From contig OX439046.1 in assembly GCA_949317995.1 (NCBI GenBank), positions 38,414,002 to 38,478,001 of the forward strand: a stretch of DNA of 64,000 bases. The letters run 5' to 3'. Shown here piece by piece: positions 1 to 11,505 of this stretch (positions within the stretch are counted from its first letter, which is position 1; every line of letters begins with the position of its first letter). The notes beneath the pieces are model-generated. The model was given only the letters and a program-made list of their open reading frames with translations. It had not been told where the DNA came from and searched no databases. Source of the stretch: Acholoe squamosa (lineage: Eukaryota > Annelida > Polychaeta > Phyllodocida > Polynoidae). A program made the translations under genes and the position numbers.

Positions 1-200
1 TTGGAAGGTAGTTCAGAAGGATCTGTAAGTATGTTACCAATGATGTAGAACTATAAACATCCCACATACTCACATTTGGGCACATATAATGCATTATTTC
101 CTGCATTGAAAGCTGGTCGGCTTTATAACATTAAGTGGATACCTTAAAAAAAAATTAGATGGAAGTATCTCAAGTGAATATAAGGTTACACCAAACATAT

Positions 201-411
201 CCATTACCACATACGAGTGAGTGAGTAATAGAGGTTTAACGCCATTTTGACAGCTAAGGTCATATTCATGGCGAGAACTATATTACACAATGTCACAGAG
301 GAATGTGTCAGTGCCCGCGCATATGTGCACCACACACATCCTGAGGGGGATAGGAAAGAAGAGATATTGACCCTTTTAAGTGGGTTAGGGAAGCCTGCCA
401 TTACCACATAC
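201..411 (-). mobile_element. SINE-like retroposon with 14-bp target duplication
   Basis: A 183-bp body (215-397) is flanked by an exact 14-bp direct repeat, CCATTACCACATAC, at 201-214 and 398-411, the hallmark of LINE-driven retroposition. Read on the minus strand the body ends in a CTCACTCACTC simple-repeat tail. A second copy of the body lies at 27755-27940 in the opposite orientation with its own, different target duplication. No tRNA-like A/B boxes were recognised, so the class is not fixed. The reading frames crossing it have no protein signature. Confidence 0.75.
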
Positions 412-545
412 CTTCCAGCATCTTGGTCTAATGCTTTTTTCATGCGGACAACCTGAAAATAGAATGGAGTACGATTTTAGCAAAAGTCTAAGAGACGCAA
501 CTGGGAATTTCAAGTTTAACATTGTTCTAATTCAAAAAACCTAGG

Positions 546-1372
546 TACCATAAAACCCTGGTTTATAAGTCGATTAATTTTGTGATTTTGAGCCAGAATC
601 GGCTTATAACTTTTCTACCAAAGCCCATTTCCGGCTTATAACTGGGCTTTTTCCAAACATGGTTGGCAATTTTTACCTTTGTTTTCCAATGATATATTAC
701 TGTTACCTTTAGGCCTCTTTATATGCACATAGATAAATGATTATACTGTAATGGTTTGTATTACTATTTCGGTGGTTCGGGCCTTAGGGATCAGGAAAGA
801 AGGAGTAAGGCGGTAATTCAAGTGTATGCCACTGGAAGTTTATTGCTAAGACACTTAACGGCTACCCGGAAGATGATGAAGGGGCAGCTAATGTTAATAA
901 AAGGTTCTACATGGTCAGAGGCCAGGAGGGCCTCTGATGTAGCGGCTGAGCCCCGGTCTTTATATATGGACCTTGGTGTTCGTCGCCAGATGTCCCCACA
1001 GGCCCGGATTGGTGCTGCCACCTATCCGGAACCTGAGGAACACCTAGCGACTGGACTCACCCGCCACGCCAGACGGTACCCATAACTATGGTTATAATAC
1101 AATGCCTCTACAATACTTTTTGACAGTGGTACAATATGTTAGATAAATCCGGCAAAAACCTCGCAAAAATACATAAATATCATGGAAAATTAGGGAGGTT
1201 GAGCTCATAGACTAAGAAGGGGGTTTGGGGATGGGTAGGGCCCAAAGTCGACCACCGACTTATGGCCGGGGTTATCTGAAGGCTCAAATTTAAGTAGGAT
1301 TGGCTTATAACATTATACTAAACTCTCCCTGGCTTATGAGTGGCGTCAGCTTATGACCTGGGTTTTACGGTA
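546..1372. mobile_element. pogo/mariner-like MITE, split by a solo LTR
   Basis: The left end begins CCATAAAACCCTGGTTTATAAG at 548. The right end is its imperfect inverted copy (CTTATGACCTGGGTTTTACGG, ending 1370). Both are bordered by TA (546-547 and 1371-1372), the target duplication of Tc1/mariner/pogo elements. The interior repeats the phrase GGCTTATAA and carries no transposase. The solo LTR at 747-1112 sits inside it and is therefore younger. Confidence 0.55.
747..1112 (-). mobile_element. solo LTR of the Ty3 family
   Basis: A 366-bp relative of the LTRs at 11119-11493 and 57897-58271. It starts TGTAATGG, ends CCTCTACA and is flanked by a perfect 4-bp target duplication ATAC (743-746, 1113-1116). 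Shared landmarks are the CGGTGGTTCGGG segment, the TTTATATA box (TATA signal on the minus strand), the CCTCTGATGTAGCGGCTGAG segment and the CGCCAGACGGTACCC segment near the end. It is visibly diverged from the full-length copies, so it is an older insertion reduced by LTR-LTR recombination. Confidence 0.9.
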
Positions 1373-1555
1373 TAAGCTGCATCCTAACTTCAAACAAGAA
1401 GGACATCAGGGGACCTGTGCAATTGTAAACAATTGTGGGAGACGATAGAGATTACAGACAATTTTTTTTCGCACATCCACACACAAACCTAGCCCCCCTG
1501 TTGATCACTACCTATGGGAGAAATCATTTACTACTCATTGCCAGCTGGGGTTGGG
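1371..1555. repeat. decayed dispersed repeat
   Basis: Part of this stretch, around the ACAATTGTAAACAATTGTGG segment and GACGATAGAGATTACA, reappears in inverted orientation near 51250-51335, just beyond another solo LTR. The segment after it (AATTTTTTTTCGCACATCCACAC and CCCCCCTGTTGATCACTA) belongs to the G/C-run repeat family seen at 10.0, 34.7-35.8 and 41.2 kb. No coding potential is seen. Confidence 0.4.
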
Positions 1556-1905
1556 AGGCTGCCTAGAACTCAGATGTAGGGTGGACGTAGTGCATAGAAC
1601 TCAGACGAAGGGTGTGTAGTAAGCAGGGAATTCAGACACAGGGTGCATGGAGTGAGGAAGTTATGTGGAACTTAACGGACGGGGGGAGTGCATAGAACTC
1701 AGACACAGAGTGCGGGAAATGCATAGAAACTCAGACACAGAGTGTGTGGAGTGCATAAAACTCACGACGTAGGGAAGGCAGTGTGCATAGAACTCAGACA
1801 CAGGGTGCACGGATGACGTAGAACGCAGAAGGACGGTGTGTGGAGTTTATAGAGTTCAGACGAAGGGTGCACACAATGCGTAGAGGTGTGGGCTGCCTAG
1901 AACTC
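1556..1905. repeat. minisatellite, about 30-35 bp unit
   Basis: About ten degenerate copies of a unit built on GCATAGAACTCAGACACAGG, separated by variable GTGTGGAGT-type spacers. One more copy is at 2068-2098, and a related GGCGTAGAACTCACACC is at 9535-9551 on the far side of the LINE, so the LINE appears to have landed in or beside this array. Confidence 0.7.
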
Positions 1906-2104
1906 AGAGTCTGAGTCAGGGATGAAAGTCACTGAGGCAAAGTCCCTGAAGTGCTCAAAAAGAACCCATCTAAATATTGATTTTGTATAGGAATTCATAG
2001 GGCTTTGGGACAGTAAAATCCCTGAAATCAAGGAAATGCCTGAAGCCTTACATCCCTGTCAGACATAGGGTGGACATAGTGCATAGAACTCAGACAAAGG
2101 CCCT
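1906..2104. other. non-coding flank of LINE
   Basis: Short non-coding stretch. The CCTGAAGCCTTACATCCCTGTC segment near 2040-2062 resembles CCTGAAGACTTACATCCCTGTC near 9936-9957, another hint that related repeats flank the LINE on both sides. Confidence 0.35.
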
Positions 2105-2729
2105 ACTATCAATTTTCAATTTCAATTCTTTTATTCACAGCCCCTTCTGGGACAAAGGAAAAGAATCAGGTTTAGCCGATAGTTACAGTGGCATTCCTGA
2201 TGTACATGTAGCAGAGTCCTCAAATTACCTGTGGATGAATGGAGTGACAACACCACAACACATGCATATAAATATAAAATAGTAGGCTAGTTAATGACAT
2301 GTGGAAATGGTCTGTACAAGAGAGTGAGAGCATACACAGTCACCAGCATGTATGGATGAGAAGAGTCAGATCCATAAACAGTAAATATGATGAATAGACT
2401 AGTTACTAACACATATAAATGACTTAGTAGATATGATAGACCAGTTATTGGTATTTGGCTCAATATTCAATGTGTTGTGATGACAATCAGCAGCTAATTG
2501 TCAACATAAGGGTTCAGATATTGCGTAGCTCATACAATCATATATAAATAATAACTGCAGATATCAAGGGATTACCCTGTAGTTTAAACTATAGCAAAGG
2601 CAGGGTTTAGCACCTGGTCAGAATAATCTTGTAGCACCCGTATTCTGACATCTATTGTTACCCTTTCATATCTAATCTACACATACACTTCACTTTGTAA
2701 CACCAGGAACATTTCTAGTAAGTTTTTTT

Positions 2730-5700
2730 TTATCCTTTTCCTTTACTCTTGGGTTTACTCTTACCCGTCCTTCTATTAGCACCATTACTTCTGCATAATT
2801 TAAAATTATCCATGATTATTCTGCAGAATTTAGATAGGTTAGACAAGGTTAGTTTATCATTGCTGTTAAAGATTTTGGCCTGAGTGGACAGGTCTGGGCA
2901 ATTTGCATAGGATTTGTTGATGTAAGACACTCACTCTTTGGTAAAAGCTGAGCATGTAAATAGGTAATGCATCTCATGCCCTATGTCTCCCTTTTCGCAC
3001 AGAATGCACTTTCTATCCCCCCTTTCGGTGTTATTATATCTGCCTGCCACTATAGGCAACCGATGATTGCCACATCTAAATCTACATAAATCTGTGGCCT
3101 CCTTCTTCGATAAAATAGACAGGTACTTCTCATAGCAGAGGTTTTTATCGAAAAGTCTGTAGAGATGACAGTGTCCTGATTCGTTGACTCTGCATCGCCA
3201 TTCCTGTTCATCAATATCTAATATCCTTCTTCTATAGGTAGTTTTTTTACGAGGGGGGCTAATATACTCTTCATGAAATACATACCCCAATCTGCTGCTA
3301 TCTAAAGCATTTCTGATGCAGGTAAGCCAAGGTGATGCGTGTGTTCCCCTACTTTTCTCTGTTAAGAGCAGCTGATAAATTTTATACATTATTTTGTTGT
3401 GATTGTCAGTCACCAATTTCGTCCAGAAGTTTAACATTCTCTGCTTTATAATGCTTTCTAGCTTTGGACAACCAAGCTCGCCACGTACTATACAACCATC
3501 TGTACCTGAATTTAATTTCAGTATATATTTACAGAAATAGTTTTGCACCTGTTCTATATCTTGAATGTTTGAGAAGCCACAAATTTCACAACCATATAAA
3601 AGTATTGGCAAGACACATGAGTCAAACAGGTGGCACTGGATGTCTAGTGGAAGTCGTAGCTTCCTTGACTTTGTTAAAAGGCTAAAGAGTGCACGCTTTG
3701 CTTGGGTTACCTGCTTACTTATGGCCATGGTAAACCTCCCATTTTAGTTGAACAAAGTTCCTAGGTAGTTGTAATTGTACTCAACATCTAGTTTTATGTC
3801 CCCAAAATGGAGCACTGGTGTATTCCTGATTTAACCCTTTGAGAACACAACTATCTTTGTTTTGCTAGTATTCACCGTTAGGTCCCACATTTTACAGTAG
3901 TCCCCCAAAACATTTAGCATGTTTTGTAAATCAGTGGGGGATTCACTAAGCAGGATAGTGTCATCAGCATATAATAGCACAAACATGTTAAGAAAGGTTT
4001 CAGGGTCTGTAGGCTGACCTAAAGTTATACCTTGACATTTGTCCTTAAAATGTGCTTCAAGATCATTAAGATACATAGCAAATAAGATGGGTGATAGATT
4101 CTCACCCTGCCTAACACCAGTGTTGCAGTTAAAGTAATCAGACAGTGTTCCACCCCCTCTCACGCATGATTTAGCCTTATTGTACATATTCTTTATGACC
4201 TCTAGTATTTTCCCGTTAATATTTAGCTTCATTATCTTAACCCAAAGAGAAGACCGGTTGACTGTGTCAAATGTCTTCTTATAATCTACAAAGGCGCAGT
4301 ACAGTCTCTTCTCCTGGCTTAACATTTGTTCAATCATACTACTCAGGGAGAATATATGGTCTAAAGTGGGTAGCCATTTCTAAAGCCAGCTTGTTCTTTG
4401 CCTAATAAACTGTTCTGGCTCAGAAATTTGGGTATCCTATCATTCAGTATCATGGTAAATGGTTTTCCTACACAACTAAGTAGGGTGATTCCTCTGTAGT
4501 TATCAGGGTTGTTCTCATCCCCTTTCTTCTTGAAAATAGGTACAATCACTCCAACTGACCAGCTCTCAGGTATGAGGTCTGAGTCTAAAATGAGGTTTAA
4601 GTACTTACAGAGCATCATTAAAAATTCATGTGGACTGTTTTTTATGAACTCATTTATGATCTGGTCATTGCCTGCAGACTTACCATTCTTAAGATTTTTA
4701 CTGATCGTGTGAGTTCCTCCAGCGTGATTGGAAGGTTCAGTAGGCAGTTATCTGTTTCAGGATTTTCTGTCCCATTAAGATCTGTATCTGGGGTCTGATC
4801 ACCAACATCAGCGTTAATGTTCAGGTTCTCAAAATGCTCTCTGAAAGAGTCTAAGGATACATTTCCAGTTTTCGGGCCATTGTCTATGGCATCATTAATT
4901 ATTTTCCAAAAGTCTTTTGGGTTAGAGCTTTTTAGGGCCCTGAGTTTACTGTGAAGGTTGCAGTGATAAGCCTTAATAGCTGATTTAATGGCTTTTTGAT
5001 AAGCTGAGTTTGCTAAAGACCATACTTCTTTACTTTGCATGCAAGGTTTTTTTTGTATCATTAAACCATGGTTTAGTGGCAGTCTTGCATTTGTACCCAG
5101 TGTTGTTTGGCCTGAAAGCTTTCCTTTGTGGCATTGATTTTAAAACACCCGCAGTTTGACCTGCTTCCCTATATATATAGTCTCGATACCCTGTGTGATA
5201 GACACTATCAGGTTTGTTGTGCTGGAAGCCCGGTCAAAACCTAAGATCATATTGTTGATTGTATCGATATCGTTACAGTTGAAAGTTTGGATGAAAGCCT
5301 GTCTTCCTTCAGCATTCCACTTTGTGCTTATTTTAGGCCTAATCTGCCTTGTGTCCGTTATGGCCTTATTAGTTGGGGTGGTTCTTAAATGGCTACTGTT
5401 GAGTAGGGCTAATTCAAGTCCAATAGGGCAGTGAACATCAGACAGGCAACCATCGAAAAGGTCCACATAAAAATTGGTGATATCCGAGAAGAGATCCGGA
5501 CTGGCAAGTATATAGTCTACCGTGCTGGCCCCTTTACATTTGACTCTACTAGATTTCTCAATATCCCCTACTCTCCCATTAACAATTAGGACTCCAGCAC
5601 TAGCACAGAATTGCAGCAGTCTTTTACCATTAGTGTCAACCACCTTGTCCTTATTAGACCTGAGTAATGGGATGCCAAGTTCTGATAAAAAGTCTGAGTC

Positions 5701-6610
5701 ATAAAATGTATTAATGTCATAGTCCTGTAAACCTCCAGCTTCTTTTACATATTTGTCACCTTCTACGGAATCAGGCAGGTTACCTGTTCGGGCATTGAAG
5801 TCTCCTACTAGACAGATGTTCAAACTGTTGTACTTGCTTTGTATATCTATCAAATCTGACATAACCTGCTCAAATTTGTTGCCTGTCCTGTATGGTGAGT
5901 AGTCTGGCGGTATATAGATTGCACCTATAATGAGATCATATCCTAATACTTCTGGTTTAATTCTCAGCCACTGGACGGCTTCATTTACACTTATTACTAG
6001 TAATTCTATCTTAGCCACCAGGTTATCTCTGACTAATGTGGCAATGCCACCTGACTTTCGTATAAAATTGGATCGACTGTGGTAAAAAGGTTTGAAACTA
6101 TCAATTGAGATTATGTCCTCATCAATACTGTCTACCGTAATCTCCCGCGTAGAAGACACGCTGCGCGTATAAGACGCACCCCAAACTCAGCACATGCATT
6201 TTCGCATATAAGACACACATTTTAATGCTGAAATTTGTAAGATTAGTACATTTCTATAGTAAAATTACCCCTCGTATAAGACACACCCCCAACTTGAAGA
6301 AATACTATAAGAAGCACAAGGCATTTGATTGGCGTAGAGGACGCGTCTTATACGTGGGAGATTACGGTAGTTTTGTTTCAGATATACACACAATATCAAA
6401 GTCAGTTATATAGTCCTCTAGGATACCTTGTTTTAGTTTAGAGTTCAATCCACACACATTTAGTCCTAAAATCTTAAGTGTGCCTAGAGGTACCTCCTTG
6501 TCCTGTAAGCTAGAGGTACAGAGTCCATGTGGTGATGTTACTGCACGTACATCGATTGACCTTATCCCCACAGACTTTGCACATGGGCTCCCAGTTGAGC
6601 GGGCTGCCAC
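2730..6610 (-). pseudogene. LINE ORF2: APE endonuclease - reverse transcriptase
   Basis: Encodes the enzyme for target-primed reverse transcription. The endonuclease starts near 6480 (KILGLNVCGLNSKL, then CISETKL), resumes at 6132 after a MITE, and shows LVGDFNARTG and the terminal SDVHCPI motif. The RT shows AFVDYKKTFDTV, GVRQGENLSPILF and LLYADD. The C-terminal part (3728-2730) has a PILLYGCE motif and CILCEKGDIGHEMHYLFTC, a CCHC-like knuckle. Breaks: TGA at 2931-2933 in an otherwise continuous frame (a likely CGA to TGA change), a stop at about 5140, and frame changes near 4640, 4350 and 3780. Domain order and spacing fit CR1-like LINEs. Confidence 0.8.
6133..6369. mobile_element. pogo-like MITE inserted in the LINE endonuclease
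   Basis: A 233-bp core (6135-6367) with inverted ends (CCGTAATCTCCCGCGTAGAAG on the left; the right end is the complement of CCGTAATCTCCCACGTATAAG), flanked by TA on both sides (6133-6134, 6368-6369). Removing the core and one TA restores the endonuclease frame across the ETKL / DSIDED junction, so both boundaries are exact. Relatives with the same ends lie at 30605-30900, 34217-34508 and, degenerate, about 48152-48330. Confidence 0.85.
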
Positions 6611-7015
6611 TGGGGGTGGTTCACTGGTCCCCCATCTCTGGTAAAGGGCGTCTGTGCTTGTTGAACTGGGTTGTAATCACCACTGTATGATTGTAGTGGC
6701 AACATACTGTTACGGGAAAGTGAACCTACGGGGGTCCATGATTGAGCACCGTTATATGCAGCTGTATTGTTGTGCATATTTGGTGCCTGGTACTGGGGTT
6801 CAGCTAGAAAGGGTTGGTTACACTGGTTGGGTGACCCATAACACCCATGGTTCTGTGTTGAGTAGCCTGTAATCATGTGAGGAGCACCTTGTTTTTGATA
6901 GAATGTGCCATTACTGATAGGCTGTTGACCTCCTAGTCTAGTATTGTCATAGGGGGGGGGGAACTCTGTTGGTAAAAGGGCATGCCTTCAAAGTGGCCAT
7001 CCCCATTAACGGGGG

Positions 7016-7400
7016 GCTGGCCATCCTGCCCTGTATAGTCCTTCATCATGGGAGAGTTTGTTTGTTTGTTTAGTTTTACGTCCCGGGGCCATCGAGGAAC
7101 TCAGACATTCAGAGGTGCTCTACTGGTGACAGTGCACACTGCTGTTTACAGGCGGCTGTCAGTCCTGCCTTGTGTAGCCCCTCATCATGGGCAAAATATA
7201 CTATTGGCAAGTGGCTGACCATCCTGCCTTGAGTAGTCCATCACCATGGGTGGGCAACTCTGCTGGTGATAGGGCACATTATCCTTGAAGGATGGCTGTC
7301 CTTCCTGCCTTACGTAGTCCATCCTCATGGGCGGGCTACGCTGCTGGTGAAAGGGCACAGTGTCGTTGAGCGATGGCTGTCCTTCCTACCAGGTGTAGCC
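7016..7400 (-). repeat. 81-bp tandem repeat inside LINE ORF1, with a SINE fragment inserted
   Basis: Units beginning GCTGWC..TCCTGCC recur at 7016, 7155, 7214, 7295 and 7376. The last steps are exactly 81 bp, which is 27 codons, so the array is a protein-coding repeat of ORF1. At about 7058-7114 a 57-bp fragment starting TTTGTTTGTTTGTTTAG interrupts one unit; the same sequence is found at about 32199-32252. Confidence 0.65.
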
Positions 7401-9464
7401 TGCTGTCGGAGGGGTCCTCTGCTGGTAGCTAGGCGCATTCACATAGCCAGTCACTGGGTTTTTCTGCCTGGCATAGGCCGTTGTACTTTGAGGGCCAGCT
7501 GTCTGGTATGTGGGCTGCCAATCCACAAGCTTGGAGAACCGATTCTGCACAGGTAGTGGAGCGCTCCTTGGTGCAGCAGGCAGCGGCATCTGCTTATTTT
7601 GCTTTTGCCTCTGCCATGATTGTGCAACCGAATGCTGGTTCTGGTTCTGTTTAGGAGAGGGCCAACCATCGGTTTTGCTCTCTGAGGTGGTTGTCACTGG
7701 GGCCCGTCTACCTAGGCTGAGTCTCAGGTTAGCCGCTACTTTGCCTAACCCTTCAGCCTCAGGTGCAAACCACCAACCTTCAACATGTTGTGCACATAAC
7801 CTAGGGTGGGGTTATGGGCTACATAAATGACGGTCTCTGTCTGGAGGGATTTGAGGAAATCATTCAAAACATCAGCTCTCTCGTTTAGATCAGGTTTGTC
7901 GAGGCGGTGTATGACCCCTGACAAGATAATCTTCGTCCCTCCAGTGTAAAAGAGGATGTCATTGATGAGGGCATTGAACTCTTTCTGGATATTATCCAGG
8001 TGGCCATTCTTGAGATGATTTGTACCACAGTGGATAACTACACATTCTGGTTTATTGTCTGAGAGGGTACCGGCCACACGCTTTCTTGTCACATGTTTTG
8101 GCCCCGGGATTTACATCCAGTAATGTGTCTCCCTTCCCTAGAAATTCATCTACTCTCTTAAGCATGGGTCTGTAAAGACATGTGGTGTGAGAATTAGATG
8201 GCTCAGGACTGGGGTTGGCTTGGGGTTTGTCATGCAGTATTGTATCCTCTGTTTGAACTGCAGAGTCTTTGGGGATACTACTGCGTTGGGCTTGGGTGGT
8301 GTTTGTTCCCTGGGGGTCTTAATTTGTGGCCTTAATGTCCCTTTCTTCAACACATCTCTGGTCTTCTGAAGTATGTCCCCCATCATATTCTTTCCTTTGC
8401 TATTCACCCCAAATCCCCAGTATGGGTCATCCTCCATGTTGTGAATGAGTTGCTTGTCCCCTGCGGCGAGCAACTCGTCTCTATACTTGACCGTTTGTTC
8501 TGCCCGTAGTCGTGAGACTTTGAGCATTACATCGCCTTTTCGATCATCCCAGTCTTTAGACGGGACAGGGACAATTTCATTGGTAAACCCTTTTGCCTTG
8601 CCGGCTACTTGTATCTTCCGGAGTTGATTGGCTTTTTCTGTTTTACCGTGAGAGAGGAGCTTATGGTAGCAGTATAGGTGTTCCTGTGTCCTGAAGCAGA
8701 TCCCATTTTCCACTATTTGGCAGGGGTGATGGGGTGATAGGATGTTGTTCCATCCTCTAAAGTAACGAATTTCTCTCGCTGCTTTTACATGATGCTCAAG
8801 CTCTCTGTTCTGCTTTTTTAGGCTTTCAGTTACCAGCTGCAGAACTTACATCTTTTGGTGTGATGTCTTGAGGGATCCAGCTGCCTTTGTGAGATCACAG
8901 TTCTGCTTCCTTGACTCCTTGTTTAATTTAGTGACATCCAGTTTGAGGGCCTTTAGCTGCTGCTGAGCACTTTTTAGTGCCTGCTCAGTCACAACATGTG
9001 CCCTCTGTTTGGTTTTCAGTAGCTCTTGACCCTTTTCTAGCAGTTGGTTGTTGAGCCAAGTCATCCTCTATTCTGGGGCAGTTGGTGGCAGGTCGTCGAG
9101 AAACTGACGATCTACCAGTGTTCTCATGCATATGCTTGTATCATTTTGTGTTGTCACTAGTGATGCAAATACATGCCTCTTCTTGTACTGATGGCCTTTT
9201 TGACTTTACCTTATAGGAGGGTGATGCCAACATTTCATCCAGGTCAGGCACAGATATTGATCTGCGCACCAGTGGTGATGAATTATTGGGCCTGTAGCTC
9301 TGGGCAGGGATGCTGAACATTTCCTGAGAGGCTGCCAGGCTCTCCACAGAGTGTGTTCTGGTCGCCCCTCTGTGTGCTGGTGCAGGTGTGTCCTTACACC
9401 TTTGTTGCTTGTCTGCTAGGTGCACCTCTGGTTCTGCGGTAAATTCTTTCACACTTTTCGGCAA
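7386..9464 (-). pseudogene. LINE ORF1: coiled coil plus SGNH/esterase-like segment
   Basis: Several open pieces in the minus direction: 9464-9141, 9064-8846 (heptad-like Lys/Gln/Leu-rich coiled coil), 8713-8150 (basic), 8092-7745 and 7697-7386 (Gln/Pro-rich). The 8092-7745 piece contains CVVIHCGTNHLKNG followed by KIILSGVIHRLD, the pattern of the GxND block and the following strand of SGNH hydrolases. Esterase-type ORF1 proteins are known in CR1 and related LINEs, where they are thought to act on lipid or RNP interactions. Pieces are separated by in-frame stops (for example around 8846 and 8150) and shifts of frame, so no intact protein remains. Confidence 0.6.
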
Positions 9465-9470
9465 GGTGTA

Positions 9471-11118
9471 TAGAACAAAATTCTAGTCCCATCCTTTCAA
9501 AATCATTTGTTGGGCCTACGAAGGGTTCATGGTGGGCGTAGAACTCACACCAACGTCTCCACCTTCACCCCACCAAAAAAATAAAATAAACTCGGCAAGA
9601 AATCAGAATGGCTAGCATTGCGCCTTTTTGGCGAGATTATGTTTAACTCTGATTTCTCCAAAAATAAGGAACTGGGGTTCTGATTATAACATATGTTAAA
9701 GAATACATGTAAAAGTCCAACATATGTTCGAATCATGGTTTGCGCGGGGAAGAACGAAAAAAAATCTGCCCCCTCTCTTGACAGGGATGTAAGTCAGGAA
9801 TGGGTAAAAATCAGGAAGCCATACATTTACTTGATATAAAAGCCTTCTATTTTTCCAAACAGCCCTCCTTACCACTTGTATAAGGAAAATATGTGTCATT
9901 TAAAAATTTCAGAAATCATGAAATCCTGATAAATCCTGAAGACTTACATCCCTGTCTTGAGAGTTCAAATTTTTTTTTTACATCCCCGTGAAGGGCCCTA
10001 AATCGCATGCAAATGCACCCTTTTATCCTACGGTATAGTAATGCACTGGCTTTTTCACTGAAAACAGGTGAAATTATTTTGAAAAAATTCTGACCCCCCA
10101 GTTGCTAAAAACTGATCACTCCCCTAGTGTTACGGCTTGTGAGTCACTGTCAGAGTGTTGTTAGTATAGGGAGCCAAAGTCTCACGATAAACTATGTCGT
10201 AAAAAAAATTCTGATTTGGAACTAAAATGACCAATATTTGAATTGACCTGAAGGCCCACCATATATGAAATTTTAAGGCTCAACTCTCATTCTTAAAAAA
10301 GTTATGCTAGGCCTAAAATCCCTATCTTTCAAGCCTGCGGGCGATAATATGCTGAGCTCAGAATCCCCCCACATGTGACGTTACTTCGCCTCCCTATGGA
10401 CGGCCTCAAGGGTCATCTGTTGAGATGAAACTTCATCTAGGCATAGAGGACCGTAACATATACTAGGCTCCTCTATGATCTAAAGCTAAGCTGTTAGTCC
10501 TGCCTTATTGTTAGACACTTAGTCGGTGTTGTGTCTATGATCCTCTATGAATTTTGATCTAGGGAAGAAGAAAATATGGGAGCAAACGATTCTGAAGGTT
10601 TGCACATGCGTCAAGTCATGGCGCGTGGCAGGCCAGAGGACCTGATGGTGCCAATTGCTAATTGCAAATTGTCATTCGATAAAACTTTATTTCAGAGATG
10701 AAAATCTTACATATATCGACTTAGTACCTACGTCTGGACAGTTTCTATATACCACTTACATATGTTACAGCTATATGGGGGCACAATGCTTAGCAAAAAT
10801 AGAATTTTAAGTGAAAGAAAGAAATGGCAATTGAGAACTAACAATCAGCAATTGGCATGTCGCACCTGTCCTACCTGGTGAATCAATGCATGTGCGCTGT
10901 CTATTGCAAAAACGGTTAACTAAATTCGCCACATAGGGACAAAGAAAGAAAAATCTTTTCAACCAATCACAGCTCAGCAATTATTCAGTGCGGAACTCCA
11001 GGCTATTATGCAAATGAACTCTGTATGTTAGTCCGCTCCAATTAACAACTGGGTTTACTTTAGTAAGGCCAGACCCGGACACATGTAACACAGGAAGTCA
11101 TGTGACATCTGTTTGTAG
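9471..11118. other. gene-free stretch with decayed repeats
   Basis: No gene recognised. It holds a dispersed repeat around 10020-10140 (ACTGAAAACAGGTGAAATTA followed by a run of C and a CTGATCACTCCC segment) related to copies at 34.8 and 35.6 kb. It also has a segment at 10950-11045 (CAATCACAGCTCAGCAATTATTC and ATTATGCAAATGA) that reappears inverted near 50500-50560. The short open frames here carry no motif. Confidence 0.5.
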
Positions 11119-11493
11119 TGTAAGGGTTTGTGGCCTTACGGATCTGGGGGGTTCGGGTCTTACGATTCGAAAGAAAGAGTAAGACGGTAATTCAAGTGTA
11201 TGCCAACGGTTAGTTTATTTCTTAGTGTACACTCACGGCTGCCGGATGGTATAGAACAAGCAGCTAAGATGGATGGAGAGATAATCTACATGGTGCGGAG
11301 GCCTGGAGGGCCTCTGACGTAGCGGCTGAGCCCTGGGCTTTATATAAGGACCCAGGTGTTCGTCGTCAGATGTCCCCACAGACCCGGATCGGTGCTGCCA
11401 CCTATCCGGAACCTGAGGAACGTCCGACGACTCGACTCACCCGCCACGTCAGACGGTACCCAACTCTACGGTTAGACAATACGTACCTCTACA
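11119..11493 (-). repeat. 3' LTR of Ty3 copy 1
   Basis: Begins TGTAAGGG and ends CCTCTACA on the plus strand (TGTAGAGG...CCTTACA in element direction). The minus-strand TATA box TATATAAAG is at 11338-11346 and an AATAAA signal lies at 11214-11219, giving a normal U3-R-U5 layout. Confidence 0.95.
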
Positions 11494-11505
11494 CCACTCC
11501 CCCAG
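11494..11505 (-). other. polypurine tract of Ty3 copy 1
   Basis: CTGGGGGAGTGG on the minus strand abuts the 3' LTR and would prime plus-strand DNA synthesis. The same sequence abuts the LTR of copy 2 at 58272-58283. Confidence 0.85.

Larger units (their letters stand above)
2105..9470 (-). mobile_element. CR1-like non-LTR retrotransposon (LINE), inactive
   Basis: A nearly full-length LINE on the minus strand. In its own direction it holds ORF1 (about 9464-6880, with coiled coil and SGNH/esterase-type segment), an APE-type endonuclease (6478-5140, split by a MITE), a reverse transcriptase (about 4950-3831), a C-terminal domain with a CCHC-like motif (3728-2730), and a 3' UTR. It ends near 2105 in AATAAAAGAATTGAAATTGAAAATTG (minus strand), a polyadenylation-like signal followed by a short-repeat tail rather than poly(A), as in CR1/L2-type elements. 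Frameshifts, stops and an inserted MITE show it is dead. Clade assignment is by inference; no domain search was run. Confidence 0.75.
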
